Below, piece by piece: positions 21,901 to 34,564 of a DNA stretch of 60,000 nt. Under the pieces are notes generated by a model. That model was not told the origin of the DNA. It worked only from the letters and a program-made list of their open reading frames with translations, and searched no databases. This stretch comes from Lingula anatina (Eukaryota; Brachiopoda; Lingulata; Lingulida; Lingulidae): the NCBI RefSeq assembly GCF_001039355.2, contig NW_019773770.1, forward strand, positions 250,001-310,000, written 5' to 3'. Position 1 is the first letter of the stretch. The number at the start of each line of letters is the position of its first letter. Made by a program: the position numbers and the translations under genes.

Positions 21901-23492
21901 TTCGCAAGTTGAAGTAATAATGCATACTGCATGGAACATAATGGTAAGTCAGGCAATGTTAAATCGGTGCGTTACGCGTCGTCCTTAATGGCATCAGTAT
22001 TATTTTCACGCCACATTGGATTAAGCTTAAACAGGAGACTCTGTCAATAGATGAATTAAAATGAGCAACTTGCCTGTTCGTTTTGATACGCTGTCACAGC
22101 TATGAAGGTGGTTTCTTCGAAAGAGTACGTGCTGAAGGAGGTCCACCTCATGGAAAAGATGTCATTGGCCTGAACCACATGTACGCGAGGTTGATACTTG
22201 TGCATGGAGTTCAAAATTATCTGAAAAAGGAAGAAAAGGTCCATATTACGTAGTTGAAGAGATGAAATGTGAGTGGAATTGTTGAATGGTTGACTTTTCT
22301 TTATTTTATGGCAAACTTATTCGAAATGCTGTTGTTTATTTTAAAAATACATTATAAATAAAATAGTTTTATTTCGGAAATTGTTATTTTTAAACACCAT
22401 ACCAACCACATCTCAATCAAACAAACAAATATGTACTTTAGAAAAACGCAAAAATACGAGAGACGATCCAAAAAGCAAAAAAGATTATGTTGCGTGGCGT
22501 ATCTTAAATCTCTAAAAATTCGATTTATTGTGAGGCGCCTGCTGAAAATGTAGCAGAAAGCTCCCAGAATACCAATATTCTCTACCAAAATGTGCAATTT
22601 TCCTGTAATGACTTGGTGAGCAAAGGTGAGAATGCATCGGCTCCATAAATGAAAAGTGGAAGGCTGGGTGTGAAAGCGGGAGCTGGGAATCCCTTAGGAA
22701 GGCATTGGACTGGTTATAGCTCGACTAAGTCTGCACTGTGCAGTGTTAATCTTATAATGGAGATTTACGGCCTTTCGTTTCTAACTCGCCAACATGAAAG
22801 TTTTATGCGCTAGTCGTAATCACCTATGTTATTACCCTGTAGTGAAATCTTCGTTGCTCCCTTGAGTGAGCAAAAACCGCGTCAGAGTCGTCATTGTTGA
22901 CTTGGGTAACTTACCGGAGAGAGATTTTATTCACGGGAGAGACTGGTAAAGAGCAATTACCACAATTTGACACATTGGCGCCATTTCATTTCTAAAGTTT
23001 CGGAATAGTAACACGCATTGTGGAGAATTTCAGCTAATTTGGGAGAGATAAGTGAGCAATTTGTATCGATTCAAATGCAATTTACTCAATGAGAAAACAA
23101 CTGGATTTGTGGACATCTTTGGTGCCTTGTAATATTTTCCATCTTGAATTTTAATAAAATGATCTGTACTTTTGAACCACGTGTGGCAGAGTAGGCTTAT
23201 TTTCTGTGTATATATTGCACAACCCTCTGTAGCCAATCAACTAATTTCTTGTATTTGGTCTATAAATTTTGCATTCTTAAACACATTGCATTTATTGAGA
23301 ACTTACAACTGAAAAAATAGAAAGACATTTTTTTTTACATATTCAATCTAATTTACCGCCTAGTGTGTGAAAATAATATGTTTGTTTATTATGCTCAAAG
23401 TGAACGTATTAAAGGTTCTGAATTTTATTTGAACTCCATTTTCTGTTTCTTTTTTTCCTAGATCATTTTATTTATTTATTTATTTATTTATT

Positions 23493-23523
<31 letters not shown>

Positions 23524-26500
23524 TTTGTTTGTTTGTTTATTTATTTATATTGTCGTTACAATTGTTATCATTCGTCTCTATAACAACTGAGAAAATCCTC
23601 ACCACTCTCATCTTTGCGCACAAGAAAGCCTTAAACTAGCTTATTGCCTGAAAGTTATTAAAACTAGCAAACAATTCATTATGGAAATAACAAGATGGTT
23701 TTAATTTTTTTTTTTTTTACAATCATCTTTTTCCTTACAGTGAGGAAAGTGTGAAGAGGCTAGTTTTCTCGGCGTCTGGTGCCGATAGGGTGTAGATTGA
23801 GAGGGGGGGGGAGGTAATATCTCCAATGTAAAACGCTTATCATACTACCTACATGGCCATTCTGGTCCATATTATTATTCGTCAGCTTGAGTTTGTGGAA
23901 AGAGACCGACTGCTTCATCCAGTGCGCTCCGGAAGATGGGGAATCCGGGTGAATATACAATCTCCCCGGCATGTGAGGCTCGGCCTTCCCCGTGACCACC
24001 CACTCGGAGTTGTGGTACTTGTAGCGGCAGTCGTCCACGGGGATGATGTCCACTAGGAGGATGTACTTAGCGTGGGGGTCGAGGCCGGATAAGCTGGCTT
24101 TGAAAGTCGGGAACATGCGTCTAGAAAAGATAAAATTGATATCAGTGAGGAAATCATATTCATATTGATTCCAAAAAATAAAAAAAAAAAAAAAAAACCT
24201 AGAAAAAAAATGAAAAATAAAGAAGAAACTTTTATTTGTTGCAGAGAATAATTCAGGATCCTGTTGATTAACTGATCATACATTTATTATGGTTTCTTCA
24301 TAAATTTGCTAATTGCTTAATTTGTTTACTTCAAATGGGAGTTTTTAATTACAACAGTAAAACATAAGGGATGAAGGCCAGGTTTATTTTAACATGTCAA
24401 AATTCATAAAATTATATTGTAAATGCACACGGTCTGACTCTTGATACATACATTTTCATCAGTTTGCAAATTAAAATTTCATCATTATTTACTAATTATT
24501 TATTCGTTAACTTTTTATCATTTATTTATTCATTTTTGCCATCTTATCTATCTTTGAGTTTAATACAGTTTTTGTCTTTTTTCTCGACCTTTTTTTTGGC
24601 ATGGCAAACAAAGCTTGGCATATAAAAATAAAGTATGGTTTGAAAATGATTCTTTTTATTTCTGATAGATTTGATACTTTGATAATTTCACATGGTACAG
24701 TACAACTGGTTTGCCGTAACAGGCAACTAGTTTAGAAGCGTGCGCTGTTCCAGCCAAACTCTCTCCAATGTAATTCAATGCCGTTTGGAATCGCACTCAA
24801 AAGTACTTAATGCCCGCTCTAACAGTATAAATATTAGTGAAACGGGATTATTCCTTTTATGCAGCCACAATTATGATGATTTAATATGCGATTCAACGAC
24901 ATTACCTTTTAATCCGCTCTAAATCCTAGGCCTCGAAGCAAAGGCTATGAATTAATGAGCGAAATAATATACAGTAAGGGGACAAGAATGCGATCGAGGT
25001 ATTTAAGTTCACAGCTATTATTATGAGGAAATGTGTGTAAATTTTCGTTGCAACAAATATAGGATTAATAAGGTCTTAATTTGGCCAAGTGACCGTTTCA
25101 TATACGTCTCGTTAATAAAAATAATAATAATCCCAGTGCAGATTAGTAGAATTTCTTTGCCGTAGATTTTTAATGTCACAGAGAGCACCAGTTTGTGTGA
25201 ACGGCCGAACATCTGCACAAGATTAGGATTGAGGTATTAATTCAACCCTATCGATACGTACATACTGATATATACAGGTAAACGCTTTGTTTATTTTTGC
25301 AGGTAAAGGAAATAAAGAATTGTATTTAATAACCCAAATGCCACTAAGAACTCTTCTCTGTTGAAGTAATTACCATTCTTGCTTTAGTTCTTTAGTTCCC
25401 TATAATCAATCTTAATAAGATTAGAAATTTATCCCAGATTACAGGATATTTATCAAACGACTGAAGCAACAGAAACTCACCCAATGACCCCCAAATATAT
25501 TTCACTCGAATCGACATTCTAATTACTCAAATTATTATTAATATTATTCATACTTTCGAGTATTTGAAAAAATATTGCTCTGTTAAAGCCAAGAATACAT
25601 GTACGTCCTTGTACGTCCAGTATATTCAAATTAAACGAAATTGTGCATATTGGTTTTTAGCGTAACAAGAATGATATTTTGAATATCATAATGAATTGTA
25701 AGTAGGCCCTAAAATTATACGCAATTTAAAATTCTTTACCCACTTTATTCGAACTTCACTGAGACAAGGACCCTAACAATAATCATCACGCACTTGACAT
25801 GGATATGTTTATCTATGATGCGAGTATGTGCAAGGCCTTGTCAACAACCTTTGTGGCAGCCGTATCTAAACAGAGCTTGTTACGGAGAGTTAGGCAGATC
25901 ACTCGCTCACTGAACTAACGTAAAAACTTTCACAAAGGAAAAGAGTCGATCGCCGAAAAAATCGCACAGGTGAAACTAGAGAATAGAGCGGCACGTTTTA
26001 GTTCGAAGGCCACGGCGGAGCCGTGGGGGCGAGGGACAAAAATCGACCAAATGGGTCACTAGAATATCACCCGAAGCCTAAAGCCAATACAAACAACTAC
26101 AATTGATTCTAAATTGGTGATATTTTTACCTCAAAGATTCGATTTAAATTAAAGAAGAGCCGCCTATACATTTACGTTTTATTTACAAAACTAAGTTTAA
26201 TTTTGGTATACATTTTTTTCAACTATTTTCCCCTCATAACCACAGACAACATGAAGTTACGCTCTTTCCTTATTTTTGAAACTTGTTTAACCTTAGACAA
26301 CTAACCTATGACTATGACTTTTGGTCTGCAGTCTTGATTAATGATTTCTTAGATTCACGCGTCACGGTCAAAAGTTAAAACACCATTACTAAGCAAGTTC
26401 AGTTCAACGTTTAGTTAACAAAGACTGTGATAACCCTCGTGACCTAAGGCGATAGTGCGTGATCATGCGAATCAATGTCCAAGCATTAGCGTCTTGCAGG

Positions 26501-29500
26501 CAAAATTTGTTCTTTTTTTATATCAAGATTCTAGCTACGTTTCAATTGGAAATTTTCAATGACTTAAACGACAATATGTAATCAAAGTTATTGAAAAAAT
26601 TCAATTGATAACTTGAATAACATCATGTTAAATTTGTTAATGCAAAGACATCTTGTTGTACATACGCTGATCTGTTGTAAGAAAGACTCAGCCAGTGTCA
26701 TTTCCTTCCCTCATTTTTTTAGTTTGTAGGTTTTTTAGTTCTCGTGACATTTTACACATGATTATGGATCTTAGGCTGTTTATCTAAACACGTCGTATCT
26801 ACAGCCACTATAATTTCTACCAGATAACCAGGCGTGTGAGAGTTAGTGGGGGGAGGTTAGATCTACAGTGCGTGAAATTCCCACCGGTCAATAGGTTAAA
26901 AAGGGCATCGACCATATCGACTGTGCGTGAGGAGTATGATTTTTTCCAACAAAACAATGACCACATGCCAAGTGGTCAACGATTAAAAAATTCCAGGTGT
27001 ATACTGATGGAGCTGTATGTCATTGAAGAAATGTTTTGTTTTTTCCTACAACAACACATTGTATTTTCTGTGTGGTCTCTTGTAATTGAGTGCAAATCTA
27101 TCAGCATTGATCGGATGAAAATCAATCAGCGGTCTAAAGAATGTTGGGTTTGGCTTCTTAGATCGTCACAAATATTATGATGTTTTCTTTTTTGTTTTAT
27201 TTCATTTTTTAATTAATTATAGGCGATACCTTGGTTTAATCACAGTTTTGCAAATATTAGATTTTCTTTATTTTAAAACACCATTCACCTTGGGTTGGCA
27301 ATCTATCAATTCAGTCTTTTAAATGCTAATGCACTTTTAAAATACCCCCTTCCTCGTGAAATAATCAAAACGCTTTTGTTTGGAATTTTGAAAATATAAG
27401 TGCCACCCACTTTTTAATATCTTTCAATCTAATAAATCCAATGACTTTGACATGCTTGTTTTGTTTTCGATCAAGCAAACCAAACCATTACATTGACTAT
27501 GTTCAATTCTCTCTTTCACAAAAAAACTGTAAAACTAGTATAGAATAAATTCCAGAGCATCCGACTGAAATATCACCTTTTACACTTTACCGACTGTATT
27601 ACGAATCTGGACATTGTGCCGTATACGTACTACGTAGTGCGTGGGCACTGGCCACTATGTATGATGGCGTAACACCACGGATAACTCGCACGCCGTGAAC
27701 AAATACCTCGTCACCGCATGGTGTAACGTGTCGTAAGAGGCCCCAGATAAGACCTTAAATTAGGACTACTTATGAAACGATTGCTCCAAGTGTTATGTGC
27801 TGTAACGGTTCCCCTTTTTTTGATGTGACCTATACAGTTGTGCTGTGACCCACATACCGAAGAAGGATTCATTGTACACACCGTGACAAGCTCTACTTAC
27901 GAAATATAGGCCCTATATGTCTTGTATTTTTTTAAAAAATAGGCGTGTTAACGATAAGAACAATGTGTTTTTTTTTTACTAAATAGTAGATTACGGATGC
28001 AAGTTAAAGAGCCTTGTGATATTTTCATATTTATGCTGTTTATATCCGGGTGAAAATGGCACAAATGTATGAAATTATGACAATTTTTCGTGTAACCTCA
28101 CCTCCCGGTTTTGGTGATGATCATCTCTGTCCCCAAGCTGTTGAATTTCTCCCAGAGGTCCCTGTTCTCCAGGCTAATCTTGATGTTCTTGTCATTGGTA
28201 GCACCTTCTCTCCCGGGGAGCATTCTGCCCTGAGAGGGAAAAGCACCGAATCCTTGAGGCGGCCCTAGAAGTAAAACAAAAAACTATCATACTGACAATT
28301 CTCTCGGCATCTTCACTGCACGTATGAATACTTTCCTTACCTTAGAAATTTAAGAAAATTGAATTTATTTCCAATTTTGTTCAACCTTGCCACGTCTAGT
28401 TAACATAAATTAACATCGTCTCTGTTTTGTCTTCTTTTGATAAATAAATGAAAAAATAGAATTCTCTAGATCAAAGATGATTGGCAATATGAAGTCACCT
28501 CGGCAGACTTTTCAAAACAAAATAGTCAAAATTATGAAAAAACTCACGGATTCTTGCTCCAATCTCTAGCATATTTCATACGCCATATAAATTGATCTGA
28601 ATTTGCTATTGATCACAGATATTAGCCGTCCCAAACTTAATAGTGCCCATACTGTAATTCTCAGGTGCATATCCAAATACCTATACCTGTATTTTTGATA
28701 GTAGTCCTACTGTTGATCATGCAGTATTCCTCGATCTGTATGAGACCTTTTTTCAACTGTGCACTACTGCACAGATCATGCTGCAAATTTGTCAGCGAGC
28801 ACGACGACCGTCAAGTATCAAGTCGGCATATTATTACCAACTTGAGACGATCACACCTTTCTTTCAGACCGCCATTGTTGGAGATACGATGAAAGCTCGA
28901 GTATAGCACTAATGGACGCTTCTTTGTTGTCGCCTCCTGACAGGGAAAGGTGGTTATCTCACGTTGAATTAATTGGCGGTGCCAAAAGTTTATATGATAC
29001 ATCGTGATATTTTGACACCCGCGCACAGGGCGGGTTGACGCGTTCTGGCATTACTGTTATTATTATTGTCGTTTTCGGTTGTTTGATTTGGTGTTGTTTT
29101 AGCATTAGTGTCACCTTTATAAGTGGTTTTCAGAACTTTTTTTATTTTTTTTGTTCGGGTAGTATTTGTTACTGTTTTACTGTTAATGTCAAATAATAAT
29201 TACTGTCAATGTCACATTTAAAAATAAAGGATAGTTCAATTACCTACCAATTTTATCTCAATTAAATAAGACTAATATGTGAAAAAAAATTACACAGATG
29301 TTGAATTTATTGAAATCTGATGCTAGTAAAAAAGTGCACCCGAAAAAAATCCATGAGAGGGGGAGGTGGAATTTACAGACCAAACTTGATAAAAGCATTA
29401 CACGCTATGCCAGAGACATGCGAGGTGTTCTATGCGCCGTTTTTTATTACCTTTGTGCTTGGATCAAACAATCGAATTTAGTTCTAAAAACAGGTCGTGG

Positions 29501-31014
29501 AGAACACTGATATTGTTCATCAGTATAAAAAACATGTTGTCAATACTCTCGCCCTCATTTGCCATCGGTATGCAGGTGTGGGGAATTTTCAATACCCATC
29601 AAAGAACAAACCTCCCGAACTTTCATATAGACATAACATCATCATGAAATTTGAGGAGACCCGTTGGATGATTAAGTGTGAGAAAATAATTAAGGACCAG
29701 GCACCATTTTATGGCCCTAACTCACAACACCCCAAAAGAAACCCGAATCCTTATTTGTCGTTGACGATGACCACTTCATGTATCACTTAAGAATTTCTGT
29801 AGCGAAGGAAACTAGGCAGGCGCCACAAACTGACAACAGGCCACAATACGTGCACCCCATGTGACAGCGAGGCTTTTATCTGCGGCTAAAAGGGAGAATA
29901 TGGTGACAAAAGTGTTGACAGTTGGGATGAAATGCTTCAGTGGCCTTGATGATTTTTTTTTACTCAACTTCGACTAAGCTTGTTGTTTCGTGCTATTTTT
30001 TATTTTTATTTAGTAGCACGGCCTAAATGGAATTTTTCTTCCGGCTAGATTTTAGAAAATCAAACAAAGAAAACTTATTTCTGTGTATTTCAAACAGAAA
30101 AAAGCTCTTTAAAAGTATCCTATCAATATATCTTCATTGTATAAACCTAAGTTTGAACAAATTCTTTAATAATATTTAATATGCTTAAATACAACACTGA
30201 CAGAGTTTTTTATTATTATTTAGACCGGGCATTCTTGATGAAATGGGAGCATTCTTCATTAGAAAAACAAACAATACGCACTTCTGTTAAACGATCTCAT
30301 TTTATCATACGCGTGGATAATTGCAACACAAGCGTCGATTTAGGTTGCGATGAAAAATGAGTATTAAGAAGGAAAATATATCTCCAACATCGGCTTATCA
30401 AGTGGGAGTCAGCCGATTTTCTACTTCGATACGCAGAAATTGCAACTTGAATTGCTGCAAACTGTCGGTAGGTTTTCATTTATTTAACCAAACTTGGTAT
30501 CATTTTACCATTAATTTTGAATTGCACTGCTAAACCATTGAATACTTTGCCTACCATGTTGCCACAGATTTTGTTTAGGTATCAAAACATTTAAACTCAA
30601 TTATGTCATTTGATGCCGCAAACTGTAAACAATGAAGCGGTACTTTTTCGATGTAAGTTGATTCAAAATATTAACGTTCTCGTTTCAAACAAATTTAGAA
30701 AAATGTTTACTATTAATTTTGAATTAAAAAACATGCAGCATTTGGTTACCAATATTTCCGTGATAACATACATGTAAAATGATGCGTTTCCGTATAATAA
30801 AATAACACGTGCTGGAAAAAAATATGATGGCACAATCTAATACATTTTCGCCATCAAAAGAGACCCTACCTGATAGCGAGAGCGGGTCATGGTGGTGTGG
30901 ATGCGGCACAGGAAAGCTGAAGTGATACGGCTGAGGAGCAGGCATCATCGCTGGATGCGTGAGAGGAAAACTTCCGTGGTGAGTACGTGGTCCAAACAAA
31001 TCGTCGTTATACAT
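15408..31014 (-). CDS. T-box transcription factor, Tbx6/16 (Tbx16/VegT)-like
   Basis: A nuclear DNA-binding regulator; Tbx6/16-type factors act in mesoderm specification. Seven coding exons on the minus strand, all phases consistent, 478 codons: 31014-30870, 28264-28102, 24120-23853, 22220-22074, 17399-17332, 16487-16423, 15988-15408. Exons three and four occur again at 20812-20545 and 18954-18808. The T-box spans about residues 78-264, from [19 protein letters not shown] through [70 protein letters not shown] and [20 protein letters not shown] to [11 protein letters not shown]. The [15 protein letters not shown] segment is closest, from memory, to Tbx16/VegT; Tbx4/5 and MGA are alternatives. 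The C-terminus, about 200 residues, is Ser/Pro/Gln-rich. T-box membership is certain; the subfamily is inferred. Confidence 0.93.
16423..16487 (-). CDS. T-box gene exon 6
   Basis: It encodes [20 protein letters not shown] and DK, a basic patch followed by an acidic Ser-rich patch. The acceptor is ATATTTCAG and the donor AAAG/GTAAGA, phase 1. Confidence 0.88.
17332..17399 (-). CDS. T-box gene exon 5: C-terminal end of T-box
   Basis: It encodes [19 protein letters not shown] and LGR, the conserved recognition segment at the end of the T-box. The acceptor is AATTCCAG and the donor CGACG/GTAAGT, leaving two bases of an Arg codon. Confidence 0.93.
18808..18954 (-). CDS. T-box gene exon 4 (copy A), GC donor
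   Basis: Encodes the same 49 residues as 22074-22220, with two silent changes (ATC CTG versus ATT TTG) and the same GC donor. Probably the second allele. Confidence 0.6.
20208..20262. repeat. (TTTA)n microsatellite, copy A
   Basis: Imperfect TTTA units in the intron between T-box exons 3 and 4; shorter than its partner at 23466-23547. Confidence 0.93.
20545..20812 (-). CDS. T-box gene exon 3 (copy A)
   Basis: Encodes the same protein segment as 23853-24120. The first base of the exon makes AGG instead of AGA, both Arg. Probably the second allele. Splicing exon 4 copy B into this exon would shift the frame, so tandem use is not possible. Confidence 0.6.
22074..22220 (-). CDS. T-box gene exon 4 (copy B), GC donor
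   Basis: 49 codons: [39 protein letters not shown] and [10 protein letters not shown]. The acceptor is TTTTTCAG. The donor is CAG/GCAAGT, a GC-AG intron with an otherwise ideal site. It joins ITQLKIDNN of exon 5 in phase 0. Confidence 0.92.
23466..23547. repeat. (TTTA)n microsatellite, copy B
   Basis: The longer partner of 20208-20262, with TTTG units inside. The length difference accounts for much of the spacing change between the two copies. Confidence 0.93.
23853..24120 (-). CDS. T-box gene exon 3 (copy B): T-box core
   Basis: It encodes [20 protein letters not shown] through [20 protein letters not shown] to [11 protein letters not shown], the central DNA-binding and dimer region. The acceptor is TTTTCTAG and the donor CAT/GTAGGT. 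It differs from copy A (20545-20812) at nine bases, none changing an amino acid. Confidence 0.93.
24121..28101 (-). other. T-box gene intron 2
   Basis: Four kilobases without a supported exon. It holds a poly-A run at 24180-24197 just upstream of exon 3, a short GC hairpin CCACGGC-gga-GCCGTGG near 26010, and one plus-strand open frame (26836-27180) I do not recognise. It is a candidate location for enhancers, but I see no specific element. Confidence 0.65.
28102..28264 (-). CDS. T-box gene exon 2: N-terminal edge of T-box
   Basis: It encodes a Gly/Pro-rich lead and then [20 protein letters not shown] and MIITKTG, the first strand of the T-box. The acceptor is CTTCTAG and the donor GGGAG/GTGAGG, leaving two bases of an Arg codon. 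Confidence 0.92.
28265..30869 (-). other. T-box gene intron 1
   Basis: 2.6 kb, AT-rich. Open frames near 29298-29790 (plus) show no recognisable domain and no convincing splice context. I see nothing else to annotate. Confidence 0.7.
30870..31014 (-). CDS. T-box gene exon 1 (start codon)
   Basis: ATG at 31014-31012 opens [18 protein letters not shown], followed by a Pro/His-rich stretch ending in LSLS. The donor is TCAG/GTAGGG, phase 1. The start is the first ATG after in-frame upstream stops, and the exon joins exon 2 in frame. Confidence 0.85.
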
Positions 31015-31066
31015 CCCGGCTAAACAGTCTAAGTCCTTCTTTAGATTAACTCTTAGTATTCGATCT

Positions 31067-31257
31067 TAACACCTTGGAAGCTCGGAGGCAAATGAAACCC
31101 CATGCTTTGCGGCCAGCCTCTAAAAATCTCCAGTCTTCAATATTTTACTATGCTTACACTCAGTCAATGAATCACCAGCGGCAATCCCCGTGTCACCGAG
31201 TCGAAAACGAGGCTATCTCAATCAAAGATCAATTACCGTGAAACACGTCACTTTGAT
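31067..31257. promoter_or_regulatory. Possible T-box gene promoter-proximal sites (T-box half-site, paired TCF/LEF motifs)
   Basis: Within 250 bases upstream of the T-box ATG lie an AGGTGTTA T-box half-site (31067-31074, minus) and two TCF/LEF-type motifs in opposite orientation, ATCAAAG at 31221-31227 and CTTTGAT at 31251-31257. The motifs are seen directly. Wnt input and autoregulation are inferred from how Tbx6-class genes behave elsewhere. Short motifs arise by chance. Confidence 0.25.
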
Positions 31258-34200
31258 GAATGCCGCGTATGACAGGCGTGGCAGCGCTTGGCACCAAACA
31301 TGAGACAAACCACGTGGCCGAGGCATTTCGGACAAAACAGGACAGCAAGGATGTCACCTAACAAACTTCAACGGCAGATGGAGAAATCAACAAATTGACG
31401 CATTCATAATACAAATGTGATAATTCTATCCACTTAGTGGAATAAAAGCAATTGGAGGCTGTTTGAAGAGGAATATTTTGCATTGTGCTATAAGCTCCAT
31501 GTTTTTGCAAGTTTGTTTCTTTTCTTCGATTCCATTAAAAGATATGGGAAAGGCGAAATAAGGAAAAACAACCGATTCAGAATTCTCACTCTGCCATTTG
31601 ATAACATCCGAAAGAAATTTGTCACCGGGGTTATATGTCAGTGCAATTTGTTGCCACCTTTCTGATCAAATTCCTCCCCAAAGCACGCACTAGCTAGATC
31701 ACCCTTCGGATCTGTTGTTGATCAAACAGATAAAGACGAGGTGGGTTGGTTTTATTGGTCCCCCACACTAAAGGAACAGCCGTGAGCGGTCCATTGCTCG
31801 AGCAGAAAATACCTCTTATTCAATCTATGAATTGAAAATCAAACAACATAACGGGGCATCATTGGTTCGACAATAGAGAGGCATTCAGATTGAATTCGCG
31901 GGCAGATTATCTTCAGGGGCCGATTCCTTGCAGGTTTCTTTGCGGGGTCTTTCTCCGCCCTTTGAGCGAGCTTTCTGGGCCCTATGTGTTGCTTTTATGT
32001 TTGGTCATCCGCGATGTTTGGTTGACAGGACACAATGTAAAATGAACTGCGGAGATCAAATACTTATCGATACGCGGAGTACCTGTTTGCTTTTCGACCC
32101 GTAAACACTGTAGCTGTTGTTGCCCGCCCTGTGTTTTATTTTGATTATTATTATTATGATTTTCATTTATAATTATAAATTCTGTAGTCTTCTTATAATA
32201 ATATATATAATTAGTAAGTTCTTCAGTTGCATTCAGCATTCAGCATCGTATCTTTTTTTTTTTTTTTTTTTTTTGAAAATGAGGTTGGAAATATAAAAGA
32301 AGTAGGTCGTTCATTCATTGAAAATATTTATCTATTAGCTTTTTGATTTACATTCACTTTTTATTTACTTGGAAACATATGCAACAGTTTTTTCCAAATA
32401 TTGTAATTGAAAAAAAAATTATAAGAGCTAAATAAACAATTTAGATTTATAGGGGATCTAGACAGCAGCAAGGCAAAAGTTGGAAGTCTTGCTTAGGTAT
32501 AATATGAGGATTTCCTATTAAGACCACTTGGATCAGATGCTGTGCAGACTCGTTGCAATGGCCGGGTAACATTTGTCGCCCTTTGATCCGGTAATGGACG
32601 GGTACTGCTTTAGCTACATGTGTATTTGTTATTTCGATTTCCTCCGACTAGTTTCTCCGAGTATCCAGTCATATACATAGCACCTCATTAATAACCATTT
32701 AACACTTTTCATATTTCTAAAATATTTTCTATCGAATTTAGAGACCAGCTGAGGAGACATAGTCTTATTCTCTTAAGAATAAATGATCAAGTTACTTGCC
32801 ACCGATGTTAAATTCTGATTGGAGGGAAACGATGATTGACGTGTAAAGCCCGCGGGGACAGCAAGGCAGTCGATTTTGTGGTAATGCTTTCTTCCAAGTT
32901 GTCACTATTTTCACGAGAAGTAATCGGATTAGGAAAATTTGGGCGAAAATTTTGCTGGTATTGTGCGGGAAGCGCCAGCGGTCCTGGAGAAGCGGGCAAC
33001 ATGCATGGGGCAGAGCAATGCACCGTCGCAATCTTTTGTTTCTCCGGACCCTTTTTGTTGAAGTTGTGTTTATAAACGGGCGCGATATAAAACACCGTTA
33101 TTAGATTATTACCTGTGATTACGCCATGATCGCGCGATATCTATGAAACTACATAATAATAAACTGCCATCAGAGGAGAAAGGCTAATTTAACCGATTTT
33201 TTGAAAAGAAAAGCTCTTCCAGTCATTTCTTTAATGTGACATGCTTATGAAAAGTTACAACACCATGCATGGCGTTATGAAACTTATGACACTTCCTGAC
33301 ATAATATTACATTTTTCTTACACCCCGTTTAAGCAATTCTTAACGAAGGTCTCACTTGTCAACGTAACTGTGTATCACGGAATATAAAGGCAGGTCTAAA
33401 ATAAATGCCAGAACTGAAATATTGTTATGCGCCACCAAAGAATCCAGTAAACGTTTCAATATTGAAAAAAATCAAGAATGTCGTTTATAGAGTGTGAATC
33501 GGAGGCAGAATCGATAATGAAAATAAGAAAATGAACGTGAGAGATAAATGTAATATTTGAAGAACGAATAAATACCACGAATGTCCTAGTAAAAGGATAG
33601 TAACGATGTGTTATGATGAGACTACGAAAAAGGATAATAAATTAATTGAAGGGCGATGTGATGCAAGGGTAGTTACTGAAATATATTACATATTATATAT
33701 TTTTATCGAAACACTTTTTTGTCCGACATATTTAGGAATTGTAATATTTTCTTAAATAGAGGATGGGAATTGGTGATGCAGTTTTGTTAATCAAACAGAT
33801 GTCTATTCTTATCTTCTTTCATCCATTGGTTCATCAATCATTTTTTGTATGAAAAATATAACAATTTTCTAACCTTTATTAACTTTATCTACAGGTACAC
33901 GTTTGTTTCCCCGATGTGCCGTAATAGACTGCAACGACAAATTGAAATTATATATTTCAAATATTCATGTATATCTGCCCAATTAAACAAGATCTATATA
34001 TGGTCATGTTGCTGCTCAAAGAGAAAAAGGAGGCAGTAAACACGGGAACATTGGTGTCAGATGTGCCACGCCTGCCAAGAATGAAAAACAACTACTGCAG
34101 TTTGATAAGAAGGACGATTAGATTATTGGCATTTTTTTTTCAATTCAAAGGATTAAATTAAAATTATGCCTTATGACGCGCGAGAAAATGCCGTTACTGA

Positions 34201-34564
34201 AGAATCATTTTATTTCATTTTTATTTTATCATTCACGCAGAGATAAAATGCCAAAATAAATGCTGTGAGAGAAAAAGATCTAACATTTAAGAACTTCTAA
34301 TAAAGTTAAAAAATGTAGTTATCGTTCCCTCCCTAGAGAGTTTTTTTTTATTTCAAACCTTTTCAAATTTATTGCAGTAGAGGAGCGAACCATCTTTCTC
34401 TCTGTCACAGTAGGCTATTCTTTTCCACGATACTTGAGACTGCAGTGCATTGTAGTTGGTGAGCACTACCAATGCTGTGAAACAACAGCAGAAATGGTCA
34501 TCGCTTGAAGAGTCATTACTCAGTGTGTTTTCAAATAAAGCACAAAGGGAAGATCCAGGATTAT

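Larger units (their letters stand above)
20874..24180. repeat. Haplotype-overlap copy B (T-box exons 3-4 block)
   Basis: The second copy; it runs on into unique intron 2 sequence. Its TTTA tract (about 23466-23547) is longer than in copy A. A poly-A run follows where similarity ends. Confidence 0.87.

Noticed and set aside
17606-24180. Mutually exclusive T-box exon cassettes
   Set aside because: Attractive, but the single N at the junction, the exact restart of sequence and only silent differences point to an assembly overlap. Kept as an alternative in the findings.
26836-27180. 114-codon plus-strand open frame in T-box intron 2
   Set aside because: No recognisable domain, poor coding composition and no splice partners.
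29497-29790. 97-codon plus-strand open frame in T-box intron 1
   Set aside because: No family resemblance. It might be a decayed mobile-element fragment, but nothing shows it.
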